From: Deltaproteobacteria bacterium
GTDB taxonomy: Bacteria > Desulfobacterota > GWC2-55-46 > DRQE01
Assembly (NCBI GenBank): GCA_024278765.1
Contig: JAJRSM010000068.1
Location: 1 to 48,783 of the forward strand
DNA: 48,783 nucleotides
Reading direction: 5' to 3'
In this document: piece by piece, positions 8,584 through 17,866 of the stretch
Layout of the letters: every line of letters starts with the position of its first letter
Position numbering within the stretch: the first letter of the stretch is position 1
Notes under the pieces: generated by a model
The model's database searches: none
Told to the model about the DNA's origin: nothing
What the model saw: only the letters and a program-made list of their open reading frames with translations
Position numbers and translations under genes: made by a program

Positions 8584-9038
8584 GTGAACACATAGTCATA
8601 AAAAGGGTTAGTAATTTTATTATCCCCTTTATCCAGCTCTTCTCCCTCTACGTAATAGCCCACGGAGATATCAGCCCGGGCGGAGGCTTTCAGGGCGGCG
8701 TAATCTTTGGCGCGAGCATTATTCTATACGTCATTGCATTCGGCATGAAAGACGGCAGGACCAGAATATCAGAGATACTTACTGACTTTATGAACTCTAT
8801 CGGAGTGCTATTGTTCGCGGGGATAGGACTTGCCTGCGTGATAATGGGCGGCGCGTACCTGGAGTATACAAAGCTTGCCGGAAGTGCCGGAGAGGGGCAC
8901 GGCTCGCACGCAGAACACGCCCTGCATCTGGCAGGTCATCTCGGCATATACGGAATAGAGATAGGCATAGGCATAGTAGTCGCATCAGTTATGATAACCA
9001 TATTCTTTGAGACGGCCAACACACAAGACGATGATTGA
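8580..9038 (+). CDS. mrpB: Antiporter subunit MrpB/MnhB
   Basis: 152 residues, about four membrane segments, with the signature HGDISPGGGFQGGVIFGAS. A His-rich loop (GEGHGSHAEHALHLAGH) lies between the last two helices and might face the periplasm. ATGA overlap with the preceding gene. Confidence 0.93.
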   Translation: MSEHIVIKRVSNFIIPFIQLFSLYVIAHGDISPGGGFQGGVIFGASIILYVIAFGMKDGRTRISEILTDFMNSIGVLLFAGIGLACVIMGGAYLEYTKLAGSAGEGHGSHAEHALHLAGHLGIYGIEIGIGIVVASVMITIFFETANTQDDD

Positions 9039-9432
9039 AATAATACTAGGAAAATATAATTACTGGATATACATTGCGCTGATGATGATTGGCTTCTATG
9101 CGATGATCGCAAAGGAGAACCTCGTCAAAAAGATTCTGGGAATGAATATCTTCCAGACAGGCGTAATACTTCTCTACGTATCCATATCAAAGGTATCGGG
9201 CGGTACTGTCCCTATTATATGGGATAAGGGCGGTCCCTATGACAACCCTCTGCCGCATGTCCTTATGCTTACGGCAATCGTCGTCTCGGTCAGTACCACA
9301 GCCGTGGCTCTGGCCCTTATTGTTCGTATCTACAAATCATACGGCACTATTGAGGACGATCAGATAGTTGTCATAAACAGCCATGACGGCGACAAAGAAA
9401 TCCCTTCTGAAAAGGCGAGTACTATCATATGA
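9031..9432 (+). CDS. mrpC: Antiporter subunit MrpC/MnhC (NuoK-like)
   Basis: About 133 residues from the ATG at 9031, which overlaps the stop of mrpB. I prefer this to the track start at 9007, which would add a non-homologous MRRPTHKT. Three helices with the NuoK/MrpC pattern (GFYAMIAKENLVKKILGMNIFQTGVIL) and PHVLMLTAIVVSVSTTAVALAL. NuoK-like subunits form part of the proton path. Confidence 0.92.
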   Translation: MIEIILGKYNYWIYIALMMIGFYAMIAKENLVKKILGMNIFQTGVILLYVSISKVSGGTVPIIWDKGGPYDNPLPHVLMLTAIVVSVSTTAVALALIVRIYKSYGTIEDDQIVVINSHDGDKEIPSEKASTII

Positions 9433-10955
9433 GTTTCGGCCCAACTACATTTATAAGTGCAGCCGGCTCAACGCCGGTCCTGGTTATCGTCATCCCGCTT
9501 CTGGCCGCGATGCTCGCCCCTATTGTCAGTCGCATTCACAGATCGGTTGGCTGGTATCTGGCGACCACAGCGACCTTTATCGCATTCCTGCTATCTCTAT
9601 CTCTATTATATACCGTGATAGACGGCGGAACTGTCAGCTACCGCATGGGATCATGGGCCCCTCCGATGGGCATCGAATATGTCGTCAGCTACTTTAACGG
9701 CTTTGTCCTAGCTGTCATTGCCTTTATCTCCTTTATCATCACGCTCTACGGCAAAAAGAGTGTCGAGCAAGAAATCCCTGAGCAGAAGATACCGTTTTTC
9801 TACTCGGCCTACCTACTCTTTATCGCAGGCATTATGGGTATCGTCATCACAGGCGATATCTTCAACTTATACGTCTTTGTTGAGATAACAGCGCTCTCCG
9901 GATACGCCCTTATAGCTATGGGTAAGGACCGAAAGGCCCTTATGGCAAGCTATAACTACCTGATACTCGGCACTATCGGGGCGACATTCCTTGTCCTTGG
10001 CATAGGCTACCTATATATAGCAACAGGTACGCTCAATATGAACGACCTGATGCAGAGGCTACCCGAGATCTATGACTCTACGACGGTAATAACGGCCTTT
10101 GCCTTCATAATGGTCGGGCTTTGCTTAAAACTCGCGCTCTTCCCGCTGCATATATGGCTGCCCAATGTTTATACATACTCGCCGTCTATCGTATCGGCAC
10201 TAATGGCGGCGACCTCTACAAAGGTCATGGCCTTTGTTCTCTTGCGCATAATGTTTACGGTCTTCACACCGGAGTTTGTCCTGGAGGTCGTACCTGTTAC
10301 AAAGATCCTAATAGTAATGTCGTGCGTAGCTATCATAATGGGCTCGTTAATCGCTCTGGGCCAGACCAATATAAAACGTATGCTGGCTTACTCCAGTATC
10401 GGTCAGATCGGCTATATAACACTTGGTGCGGCAATCGCCACCGAGACGGCTATGACAGGAAGCCTTATACATATACTTAACCACGCCCTTATGAAGGGCA
10501 TGCTCTTTATGGTCGTAGGTGCTGTCGTCTATAAGACAGGAATAGTAAATATTAAAGACATGGAAGGCCTTGGCAAACGCATGCCATGGACAATGGCGGC
10601 CTTTACCATAGGCGCTATGTCAATGATCGGTTTTCCATTTACAGTTGGATTTATCAGTAAATGGTATCTGGCAACAGGTGCGATAGGGGCAGGAATGTGG
10701 TACCTCGTACCGGTCTTGCTGGTAAGTTCGATTATGACGGCCTTTTACTTCTGGCGCGTCGTCGAGTCAGTATACTTTAAGGGGCGGTCTGCCAGAATCG
10801 ATACACTTAAGTCGCCGCACCACAGCGATGAAGCACCGTTTGGCATGGTAGTGACGACACTATTTTTGGCAGGACTCTGCATATACTTTGGCCTCTGGGC
10901 CTCTGGGCCTGTGGAAGTTGCAAAGAATGCCGCTGCGTTCCTGCTCGGCAGTTAA
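9429..10955 (+). CDS. mrpD: Proton-channel subunit MrpD/MnhD
   Basis: 508 residues, about 14 membrane helices, the NuoN/MrpD family. The functional glutamate lies in NLYVFVEITALSGYAL and the buried lysine in CLKLALFPLHIWLPNVY, followed by ATSTKVMAFVLLRI. The broken-helix region contains HILNHALMKGMLFMVVGAV. It overlaps mrpC by 4 bp. All expected proton-path residues appear present. It is the first of three large channel-like subunits in this operon. Confidence 0.92.
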   Translation: MSFGPTTFISAAGSTPVLVIVIPLLAAMLAPIVSRIHRSVGWYLATTATFIAFLLSLSLLYTVIDGGTVSYRMGSWAPPMGIEYVVSYFNGFVLAVIAFISFIITLYGKKSVEQEIPEQKIPFFYSAYLLFIAGIMGIVITGDIFNLYVFVEITALSGYALIAMGKDRKALMASYNYLILGTIGATFLVLGIGYLYIATGTLNMNDLMQRLPEIYDSTTVITAFAFIMVGLCLKLALFPLHIWLPNVYTYSPSIVSALMAATSTKVMAFVLLRIMFTVFTPEFVLEVVPVTKILIVMSCVAIIMGSLIALGQTNIKRMLAYSSIGQIGYITLGAAIATETAMTGSLIHILNHALMKGMLFMVVGAVVYKTGIVNIKDMEGLGKRMPWTMAAFTIGAMSMIGFPFTVGFISKWYLATGAIGAGMWYLVPVLLVSSIMTAFYFWRVVESVYFKGRSARIDTLKSPHHSDEAPFGMVVTTLFLAGLCIYFGLWASGPVEVAKNAAAFLLGS

Positions 10956-10993
10956 AGCTGCTTAGCAGTTAAACAAGAATGGAGATTTATTAA

Positions 10994-12487
10994 TTGGAAC
11001 TGGAAGCGATACAATCATTTAGACCTTTATACGCGATGCTTGCCTCAGCTATCGGCGTGCTTCTGATCGGTCTTTCGTGGGAAAAACCAAACCTTCGCGA
11101 GTTCTGGACGATCCTAGCTGCCGTTATTAAGTTCGGCCTAGTAGTCTCGATGATCCCGTTTGTCTTGGCTGGCGGGGTCTACGAATGCTCGCTCTTTACC
11201 GTCGTACCGGGTCTTGATATAGCCTTCAGGGTAGATGCGCTTGGCATGGTCTTTGCCATTATCGCCTCGTTGCTGTGGATAGTGACCTCTTTTTATTCTA
11301 TCGGTTATATGCGTGCTTGTAACGAGAAGAACCAGACCCGTTACTTCATGTGCTTCGCAATTACCATGACGGCTACCATCGGCGTTGCCTTCTCGGCCAA
11401 TATGTTTACGCTCTTTCTCTGTTACGAGGCTATCACGCTCGCTACCTTCCCGCTTGTCGGTCATAAGATGACGGCGGTCGCAAGACGCGGCGCGAGAATT
11501 TACATGGTATATCTCCTGGGTACTTCGCTTGCCTTCCAGCTCTTTGCAATCTTCTTGACCTATAACGCAGCCGGAACCCTTGACTTTGCTCAGGGCGGAA
11601 TACTAACAGGTACAGGTTCGACAGCTCTGCTGACTATAATCTTTATCCTATTTATGGCTGGAATCACCAAGGCCGGAATGATGCCGTTCCACAACTGGCT
11701 ACCTGCCGCTATGGTCGCACCAACGCCTGTCAGTGCGCTCCTGCATGCCGTTGCCGTTGTTAAGGCCGGTGTCTTTACAGTGCTCCGTGTTGTCTTCCAT
11801 ATCTTTGGCCCGGGGCTGCTGGACTCACTAGGGATTAGCTTCTTTGCGGCCTACTTCATCTGCTTTACTATTGTTATGGCCTCGGTCATAGCCCTTACAA
11901 AGGACAACCTCAAGGCAAGGCTCGCCTACTCTACGGTAAGCCAGCTTGCCTATATAGTGCTCGGTGCGGTAATGCTATCGCCAAGCTCGATGCTTGCGGC
12001 GATCATTCATATCGCAAACCATGCCTTCTCCAAGATCACGCTCTTTTTCTGCGCAGGTCACATCTACGCGGTAACGCATAAAACGAAAATCAGCGAACTC
12101 GGCGGAATAGGCAAGAAGATGCCATGGACGATGGTTGCTTTCTTCATAGCATCGCTAAGTATGATAGGTGTGCCGCCGGTCGCGGGCTTTGTAACCAAGT
12201 GGTATCTGGCCGTCGGCACGGTAGAGGCTGAAAATCCAATTATACTGATAGTAATTCTTGTTAGCACTATGCTTAATGCCGCATACTTCTTGCCGATAAG
12301 CTATAAGGCATTTTTCGGTAAGGAATCACCAGAGGATGCGGGCTCGCAACAAGGCAGCGGCCACCACAAGGTCCGTGAGCTTCCGATGATGACGATCCCT
12401 CTTGTATTTACGGCAATAGTCTCTGTATTTATTGGTATATACCCTGATTTCTTTATCTCTCTTGCTCAAGAGGTACTCAGACCATGA
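10994..12487 (+). CDS. Second proton-channel (MrpD/NuoM-like) subunit
   Basis: 497 residues starting at TTG 10994 with GGAGAT ahead. It has the family motifs FLCYEAITLATFPLVGHK (Glu), GITKAGMMPFHNWLPAAM (Lys), PTPVSALLHAVAVVKAG and HIANHAFSKITLFFCAGH. The PTPVSALLHA block is closer to NuoL/NuoM and hydrogenase-4-type channels than to the first MrpD. With the separate MbhD-like gene it probably substitutes for the channel half of MrpA. Confidence 0.88.
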   Translation: MELEAIQSFRPLYAMLASAIGVLLIGLSWEKPNLREFWTILAAVIKFGLVVSMIPFVLAGGVYECSLFTVVPGLDIAFRVDALGMVFAIIASLLWIVTSFYSIGYMRACNEKNQTRYFMCFAITMTATIGVAFSANMFTLFLCYEAITLATFPLVGHKMTAVARRGARIYMVYLLGTSLAFQLFAIFLTYNAAGTLDFAQGGILTGTGSTALLTIIFILFMAGITKAGMMPFHNWLPAAMVAPTPVSALLHAVAVVKAGVFTVLRVVFHIFGPGLLDSLGISFFAAYFICFTIVMASVIALTKDNLKARLAYSTVSQLAYIVLGAVMLSPSSMLAAIIHIANHAFSKITLFFCAGHIYAVTHKTKISELGGIGKKMPWTMVAFFIASLSMIGVPPVAGFVTKWYLAVGTVEAENPIILIVILVSTMLNAAYFLPISYKAFFGKESPEDAGSQQGSGHHKVRELPMMTIPLVFTAIVSVFIGIYPDFFISLAQEVLRP

Positions 12488-12705
12488 AGCTATCCAGAAA
12501 GGTGAAAACTATATTTTTCATAATACTCGGCCTGATCGTCATCGCCGATTACTTTGCGCCGCGCGGCTATCCTATATTTCCGTGGGATACGATCCCGGCA
12601 TTCTGGGGGGCTTTTGCCTTTGTCGGCTGCCTGCTGTTAATTGGAATAAGCAAGTTTTTAGGGTACAAACTCAAAGTAATGAAAAAAGAGGACTTCTATG
12701 ACTGA
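12484..12705 (+). CDS. Small two-helix membrane protein of the antiporter operon
   Basis: 73 residues with two membrane segments (IFFIILGLIVIADYF and FWGAFAFVGCLLLIGISKF) separated by a Pro/aromatic loop (PRGYPIFPWDTIP). It overlaps the previous gene by 4 bp and the next by 8 bp, so it is surely translated as part of the operon. I cannot name a family. Small proteins of this kind accompany the extra D subunits in Mrp-like clusters and may be an assembly or accessory subunit. Confidence 0.8.
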   Translation: MKLSRKVKTIFFIILGLIVIADYFAPRGYPIFPWDTIPAFWGAFAFVGCLLLIGISKFLGYKLKVMKKEDFYD

Positions 12706-14509
12706 GTGGGCGCATCCAGGCGTTATAATGCTTGTCGGCACTATCCTTATCCCGTTTCTTAAGGGTGGGGTAAAGAAGAGCTATATGCTGCTGATCCCGC
12801 TTGTGGCTCTGGCCGCTACCTATTACTCTACGCCCGGTACGACCGTCTGGGTCTATGACTATATGGGGCTTAAGCTAGTCTTTGGCCGCATCGATGCGCT
12901 ATCTATTGGTTTTTCATATGCATTCTGCATCATGACCTTTATCGGGGGGGTCTATTCTCTGCACCTTGACGACGACCGCCAGCATATCGCAGGGCTGCTC
13001 TACGCAGGAAGCTCTCTCGGAGCGGTCTTTGCCGGAGACCTCTTGACGCTCTTCCTCTTCTGGGAGATAATGGCATTCTCTTCTGCTTACCTAATATTTG
13101 CAGGTAAATTCAAAAATTCTACTAAAGCAGGGACGCGCTACTTGCTGGTACATATAGCAGGAGGGCTTTTCCTACTTGCCGGAATCCTTATGTACTACGC
13201 AGAGTCTCATTCGCTGGCCTTTAACGGCTTCACCCCGGACGGCCCGGGCGGAGCTACGGCATTTTACCTTATTTTAATAGGCTTCCTACTTAACGCCGCA
13301 GTGCCTCCGCTTAGTGCGTGGCTATCCGATGCTTACCCGGAAGGCTCTATCACAGGCTCTGTATTTCTCGCTACATTTACTACAAAGACGGCCATCTACG
13401 TCTTGATTCGAGGCTTTTCAGGGGCAGAAATCCTAATAGTACTCGGCATAATAATGACCCTCTACGGTATTCTCTATACGATAATCGAAAACGATTGCCG
13501 CCGCCTACTCTCTTATCATATCATCAGCCAGGTCGGCTATATGGTTGCGGCGGTCGGCATAGGTACGGAATTCGCCATTAACGGCTCGGCGGCCCATGCC
13601 TTTACCAATATATTCTTTAAAGGCCTGCTCTTTATGGGCGCAGGTGCAGTCATCTACGTCACCGGGACTCGAAAACTCACAGAGCTTGGCGGAATATATA
13701 AGAAGATGCCCAAAACAGTGGTCTTATTTATGGTCGGGGCCTTTGCCATCTCCGGCTTCCCGCTCTTTAGCGGCTTTGTCAGTAAAGCAATGATAATCGG
13801 CGCGGCCCATTACGAGCATATGGCCTGGACAACGATGCTCTTGAGTCTCACTGCCGTCGGTACCTTCCTGAGCGTCGGACTAAAGCTCGCCTATCATTTA
13901 TTCTTCCGTCCAAACGAACACAATGAACTGGCCATGCACAAGGCAAAAGAGCCGCCGACTAATATGCTCGTTGCGATGGCTATGGCTGCGGTAATATGTA
14001 TACTTTTCGGCGTATACCCGAAGGCACTCTTCAGCATGCTGCCCTTCCCGACCGACTATAACCCGTATACAATGGACCACGTAACGGCCTCGCTCTTGAT
14101 GCTCGGCTTTACGGCCCTTGCCTTCTATATAGTCCTTGGCAAGCTCAATCCGCACAAGACGCTCAGTATTGATACCGATTGGTTCTATCGTAAGACAGGC
14201 GGGATGTTTATCTACTTCATCAATAGTCCGCTCTTAAAGATCGGCGACCTGATAGCTGGCGTCGTCTTTACTGCCGTACCAAACGGCCTAATCTACTTTA
14301 TGCGTAACCCGCTAGGGGCATTTAAGATAGGGGCAGATACCTTCTCGCTGGCGATAAGTGGCTCAGATAGACGCGTAAAGCTCAGGAGCCGTATCAAGCG
14401 AGAAAAGGCAATCTATCCAGGCGACAACATCAAGCACTGGCCAATAGGATCAACCGTCGTATGGGTAGCGGTCTTCCTCTTGGCATGCCTACTGATCTAC
14501 TTCGTGTAG
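12698..14509 (+). CDS. Third proton-channel (MrpD-like) subunit with C-terminal extension
   Basis: 603 residues with the NuoM/MrpD fold: FLFWEIMAFSSAYLIF (Glu) and HAFTNIFFKGLLFMGAGAV. Where the other two subunits have lysine before PxHxWLP, this one reads LLNAAVPPLSAWLSDAY, so one proton-path lysine seems absent although TTKTAIYVLIRG is kept. The last 120 residues form an extension (TDWFYRKTGGMFIYF ... STVVWVAVFLLACLLIYFV) similar to the lateral helix region of NuoL. It ends the operon, and no obvious T-tract terminator follows. Confidence 0.88.
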   Translation: MTEWAHPGVIMLVGTILIPFLKGGVKKSYMLLIPLVALAATYYSTPGTTVWVYDYMGLKLVFGRIDALSIGFSYAFCIMTFIGGVYSLHLDDDRQHIAGLLYAGSSLGAVFAGDLLTLFLFWEIMAFSSAYLIFAGKFKNSTKAGTRYLLVHIAGGLFLLAGILMYYAESHSLAFNGFTPDGPGGATAFYLILIGFLLNAAVPPLSAWLSDAYPEGSITGSVFLATFTTKTAIYVLIRGFSGAEILIVLGIIMTLYGILYTIIENDCRRLLSYHIISQVGYMVAAVGIGTEFAINGSAAHAFTNIFFKGLLFMGAGAVIYVTGTRKLTELGGIYKKMPKTVVLFMVGAFAISGFPLFSGFVSKAMIIGAAHYEHMAWTTMLLSLTAVGTFLSVGLKLAYHLFFRPNEHNELAMHKAKEPPTNMLVAMAMAAVICILFGVYPKALFSMLPFPTDYNPYTMDHVTASLLMLGFTALAFYIVLGKLNPHKTLSIDTDWFYRKTGGMFIYFINSPLLKIGDLIAGVVFTAVPNGLIYFMRNPLGAFKIGADTFSLAISGSDRRVKLRSRIKREKAIYPGDNIKHWPIGSTVVWVAVFLLACLLIYFV

Positions 14510-14624
14510 TAGGTCCGTAGCTAGCCGCTCTCCCCTTCATACCCGTCATATATAGCTGCTTGATCTCAACTGTAAGGCCTTGGCCGCTCAGGGTCACATT
14601 AAATGAGCGTTCGCCCTGCCAATC

Positions 14625-14683
14625 TGTTATAATAATAAGCTTAATAAGTGTGGCAGACTGTCAATTAACCATCTGCCACACTT
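14625..14683 (+). promoter_or_regulatory. Extended -10 promoter and 12-bp leader hairpin of hemW
   Basis: TGTTATAAT (14625-14633) is an extended -10 without a good -35. Immediately downstream AAGTGTGGCAGA (14646-14657) pairs perfectly with TCTGCCACACTT (14672-14683) across a 14-nt loop, ending 10 nt before the ATG at 14694. No T-run follows, so it is not a typical terminator. The hairpin could control translation or be a protein operator. Confidence 0.6.
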
Positions 14684-14693
14684 GACAATTACC

Positions 14694-15899
14694 ATGAACG
14701 TACCTAGATTAAATAGTAAGACTATCGGTCTTTACCTGCATATTCCGTATTGCAGGAAAAAGTGCCCGTATTGCAGCTTCGCAAGCACTGCGGGTGGTCT
14801 TTTCCCAGAGAAAGAATATACTGAGAGCCTGAAGTTGGAGCTTGAAAAGGTCTTAAAAAACGAGCGGCTAGATAAAGATACAAAGGTTGAATCAATATAC
14901 TTCGGTGGTGGGACGCCGTCTTTATTTACACCGTCGCTTATAGGCGAGCTAATAGACACAGCTCGCTCGCTCCTTACGACAAGTGCTGAGACCGAGATAA
15001 CACTTGAGATCAATCCCGATAGTGCGACCAAAGAAGGCCTTCGAGAGCTCAAAGGCTACGGAGTAAATCGCCTGAGTATCGGGCTACAGTCCCTAAATAA
15101 CCAAGAGCTTAAGACGCTTGGCCGCTTACACACGGCAGATCAGGCAACTGGGGCCTTTAAAGACGCAAGGGATCTGGGATTTACAAATATAGGGGTAGAT
15201 ATAATCTCTGGCGTACCTCAATCAAGCGTTTCCGAGTTCGCAGAGACGCTTGATAAAGTGATTGAGCTCGGACCGGAACATATCTCGGTCTACGGCCTGA
15301 CGATAGAGGACAAAACCCCTTTTGCCCGGGCTATGGATAACGGCAGTCTGATACTACCTGATGAAGAGACCGAGCGAGAACTGTTTTTAATGACGATAGA
15401 ACGGCTAGAGGCCGCAGACTTTGAGCACTATGAAATATCCAACTTTGCCCGCCCCAGCCGGCAAAGCCGCCACAACACTCGGTACTGGAGCGGCGGCGAC
15501 TATATAGGGCTTGGGGCATCGGCGCATTCCTTTATAAAGGGCCGGGCTTTAGAAAACACCACTGATCGGGACTTTGGCCGTCGCTGGTGGAACGTAACGG
15601 ATGCAGCGGATTATATAAGACTTATGGAGGCCAATAGTAGTTCTATATCAGACGAAGAAAGAATCACAAAGCAGCAGGTAATCTCCGAGGCGATTATGCT
15701 AGGACTCAGACAAACTAGGGGCATAGACGAGAGGGCCTTCAAAGAGGCATTTCAGGGTTCTGTGCAAGAGCATCTAGTACAAAAAGGACTTTTAAATGAG
15801 GCAGGTAATTTGGCAAGCGTAAAAAACCTAATCTACTCCAGCAACGGCAGGTTACGGCTAACCAAAGAAGGCATGCTTTTATCCAACGAGATATACTGA
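14694..15899 (+). CDS. hemW: Radical SAM haem chaperone HemW
   Basis: About 401 residues. The radical SAM cluster motif is CRKKCPYC (CxxxCxxC) in YLHIPYCRKKCPYCSFAS. Other family blocks are YFGGGTPSLF, LTIEDKTPFAR and HNTRYWSGGDYIGLGASAHS. The form CPYCSF without a fourth neighbouring Cys fits HemW, which binds haem and delivers it, and not HemN coproporphyrinogen dehydrogenase. The track start (TTG 14682) lies inside the right arm of a perfect hairpin, so the ATG at 14694 is preferred. Confidence 0.9.
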   Translation: MNVPRLNSKTIGLYLHIPYCRKKCPYCSFASTAGGLFPEKEYTESLKLELEKVLKNERLDKDTKVESIYFGGGTPSLFTPSLIGELIDTARSLLTTSAETEITLEINPDSATKEGLRELKGYGVNRLSIGLQSLNNQELKTLGRLHTADQATGAFKDARDLGFTNIGVDIISGVPQSSVSEFAETLDKVIELGPEHISVYGLTIEDKTPFARAMDNGSLILPDEETERELFLMTIERLEAADFEHYEISNFARPSRQSRHNTRYWSGGDYIGLGASAHSFIKGRALENTTDRDFGRRWWNVTDAADYIRLMEANSSSISDEERITKQQVISEAIMLGLRQTRGIDERAFKEAFQGSVQEHLVQKGLLNEAGNLASVKNLIYSSNGRLRLTKEGMLLSNEIY

Positions 15900-15925
15900 A
15901 TAGCCCGTTAAAAGGGACGTCGCCC

Positions 15926-15955
15926 CTTGACAACACTGCTTGCCATTGGTATCTT
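15926..15955 (+). promoter_or_regulatory. Candidate promoter of hrcA operon
   Basis: CTTGACA with TTGACA at 15927-15932, a 17-nt spacer and TATCTT at 15950-15955. The stretch TCGCCCCTTGACA also resembles the -35 of heat-shock sigma-32 promoters, but the matching -10 is poor. No CIRCE inverted repeat (TTAGCACTC-N9-GAGTGCTAA) was found by eye, which is unusual ahead of hrcA. Confidence 0.5.
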
Positions 15956-15999
15956 TTAAAGACATTACCAACTATAAAAACAGCTATTTCTGTATAATA

Positions 16000-17109
16000 A
16001 TGACAGGTATAAACAAGACATATAAAGGCCCCGGACTGACCGGTAGATCACAGCGTATACTTGGTGTCGTGGTGCGTGAATATATCAGGAGCGTCCGCCC
16101 CGTCAGTTCAGCACTGATTGCCAGCAGTTGCGACCTGAATCTAGGTGCTGCCAGCATCCGTGCCATACTGTCTAAGCTCGAACAAAATGGCTATCTGGTT
16201 AAAGACCACAGCTCGTCTGGGCGCATACCTACGGATAAGAGCTTCAGGCTCTACGTCGATACCCTGAGTGAGCTACCGGAGCCAAAGCCCTCGGATATTG
16301 CCAGCCTAACGCTTTGCGATAACGGATCGGTGCCGATAAAGACGATTACACTAAGGACAACGCGCGCCCTATCTACGCTTACCAGTTGCGCTGCGTTGCT
16401 GCTTATGCCGGGCGTAAAAAACTTTATAATTAAAGATATAAAACTCCTTACGATAAACGACTCAAGGGTGCTTGTTATAATCGTATCAAATAGCGGAGTA
16501 GTCCATACCAGCACTGTAAGCCTTGAGGGCCCGGCTGGCGCACTGAACATGGAGCGAGCATCAAACTACCTCTGCTCTATTGGGCAGGGGCTTACGCTTA
16601 GAGGGCTTCGCAGAAGGCTCTTTACAGAACTTGACAAAGAAAAAAAGATCGCCGAGAGCCACCAGAGGCGTACCGATGCCATTGCACGTGAGGCACTGAG
16701 GGTTGGCAGCGTTGCCGCAGGAGAGCTGGAGCAAAAGGTCGAAGAAGATATCTTCCTTGAAGGTACGGCCCTTATCTTTGAACAGCCAGAGTTCAAAGAA
16801 GACGCAACACGCATCAAGAACGTCTTTGCGGCACTTGAGGAAAAGAGCCTTATCGTAAAGATTCTGGATGCGAGCATAACTGATATAAGAGCTAACGGAA
16901 TAAATATACATATGGGCTCAGAAGGCGCATCGCGCGTCTTTGATGGCCTGAGCTTTGTTACAGCACCATATGGAACAGGCGAAGACGCAACAGGTATGAT
17001 AGGCATTGTAGGTCCGGTCAGAATGGATTACCAGAAGATCATCCCGCTGGTTAACTGCGCGGCATCCCAACTGGGCAGAACCGCAAAGCTGCAAAGTATA
17101 GTCCTATAA
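16000..17109 (+). CDS. hrcA: Heat-inducible transcription repressor HrcA
   Basis: About 369 residues from the ATG at 16000. The track start (TTG 15940) falls inside the candidate promoter. N-terminal winged helix (SVRPVSSALIASSCDLNLGAASIRAILSKLEQNGYL) followed by the HrcA hallmark SSGRIPTDKSFRLYVD, then a GAF-like domain and the terminal GPVRMDYQKIIPLVN. HrcA represses chaperone genes by binding CIRCE, folded by GroEL. It is followed 29 nt later by grpE, a standard heat-shock operon start. Confidence 0.93.
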   Translation: MTGINKTYKGPGLTGRSQRILGVVVREYIRSVRPVSSALIASSCDLNLGAASIRAILSKLEQNGYLVKDHSSSGRIPTDKSFRLYVDTLSELPEPKPSDIASLTLCDNGSVPIKTITLRTTRALSTLTSCAALLLMPGVKNFIIKDIKLLTINDSRVLVIIVSNSGVVHTSTVSLEGPAGALNMERASNYLCSIGQGLTLRGLRRRLFTELDKEKKIAESHQRRTDAIAREALRVGSVAAGELEQKVEEDIFLEGTALIFEQPEFKEDATRIKNVFAALEEKSLIVKILDASITDIRANGINIHMGSEGASRVFDGLSFVTAPYGTGEDATGMIGIVGPVRMDYQKIIPLVNCAASQLGRTAKLQSIVL

Positions 17110-17138
17110 AATAAAAATTACAGTAAACGGAGTAGCAG

Positions 17139-17786
17139 ATGTTTAAGACCAAAAACAAAAAATCATCCGGCGAGACAGAGCCGACCACGGCTGAAGAAAC
17201 TACCACGGCAAAAGAACTTACTCCAGAAGAAGAGATGATGGCGGCAATGATGGAAGAACCAGCAACGACCGCTAAGCCAACAATGGAGGGAGAAGCTACA
17301 GGCGACGGCGAAACAACGAATGAAGCCCCCATCTCCTTTGCAGATGAACTGGAGAAGAGGCTTGCAGATATCAACAAACTCAACGACAAGTTCCTGCGCA
17401 AATGCGCTGATGTAGAGAACTTTAAAAAACGTCTTGAAAAAGAAAAAATCGATGCCATTGCCTACGCCAACAGCAATATAGTCAAGGATATCCTGACCGT
17501 AACCGACAATCTGGAAAGGGCACTGGATCATTGCAAAGACGATGACAAAAGCTCTCTAAAGGACGGCGTCGAACTTACGCTTAAGAGCATGTATGAGACA
17601 CTAATCAGGCACGGCGTAACAGAGATACAGGCCAAAGGCGAAAAGTTCGACCCTAACCTGCACGAAGCAGTAAGCCACGAAGAAAAAGAAGGGATCGAGA
17701 GCGATACCGTTACAACGGTATTTCAAAAGGGCTTTATGCTCAAAGACAAGCTACTGCGCCCGGCCCTTGTAATAGTGGCAAAATAA
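17139..17786 (+). CDS. grpE: Nucleotide exchange factor GrpE
   Basis: 215 residues. The first 65 are acidic and low complexity (Thr/Glu/Ala-rich), then comes the coiled-coil helix (LADINKLNDKFLRKCADVENFKKRLEKEK), DNLERAL, and the C-terminal beta domain with VEIxxKGEKFDPNLHEAV-type sequence (EIQAKGEKFDPNLHEA). It acts as ADP/ATP exchange factor for DnaK. It lies between hrcA and dnaJ, but dnaK, usually the next gene, is absent from this place. Confidence 0.95.
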   Translation: MFKTKNKKSSGETEPTTAEETTTAKELTPEEEMMAAMMEEPATTAKPTMEGEATGDGETTNEAPISFADELEKRLADINKLNDKFLRKCADVENFKKRLEKEKIDAIAYANSNIVKDILTVTDNLERALDHCKDDDKSSLKDGVELTLKSMYETLIRHGVTEIQAKGEKFDPNLHEAVSHEEKEGIESDTVTTVFQKGFMLKDKLLRPALVIVAK

Positions 17787-17866
17787 AGAACATAGCTGCG
17801 CACTAAAAAACCTGAAGCAAACGACTTTGGAAATTGTCTTCATTAAAAGGAGTATCAACGGATAAA

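Noticed and set aside
15890-16000. CIRCE element before hrcA
   Set aside because: Searched by eye for TTAGCACTC and its inverted partner; none found.
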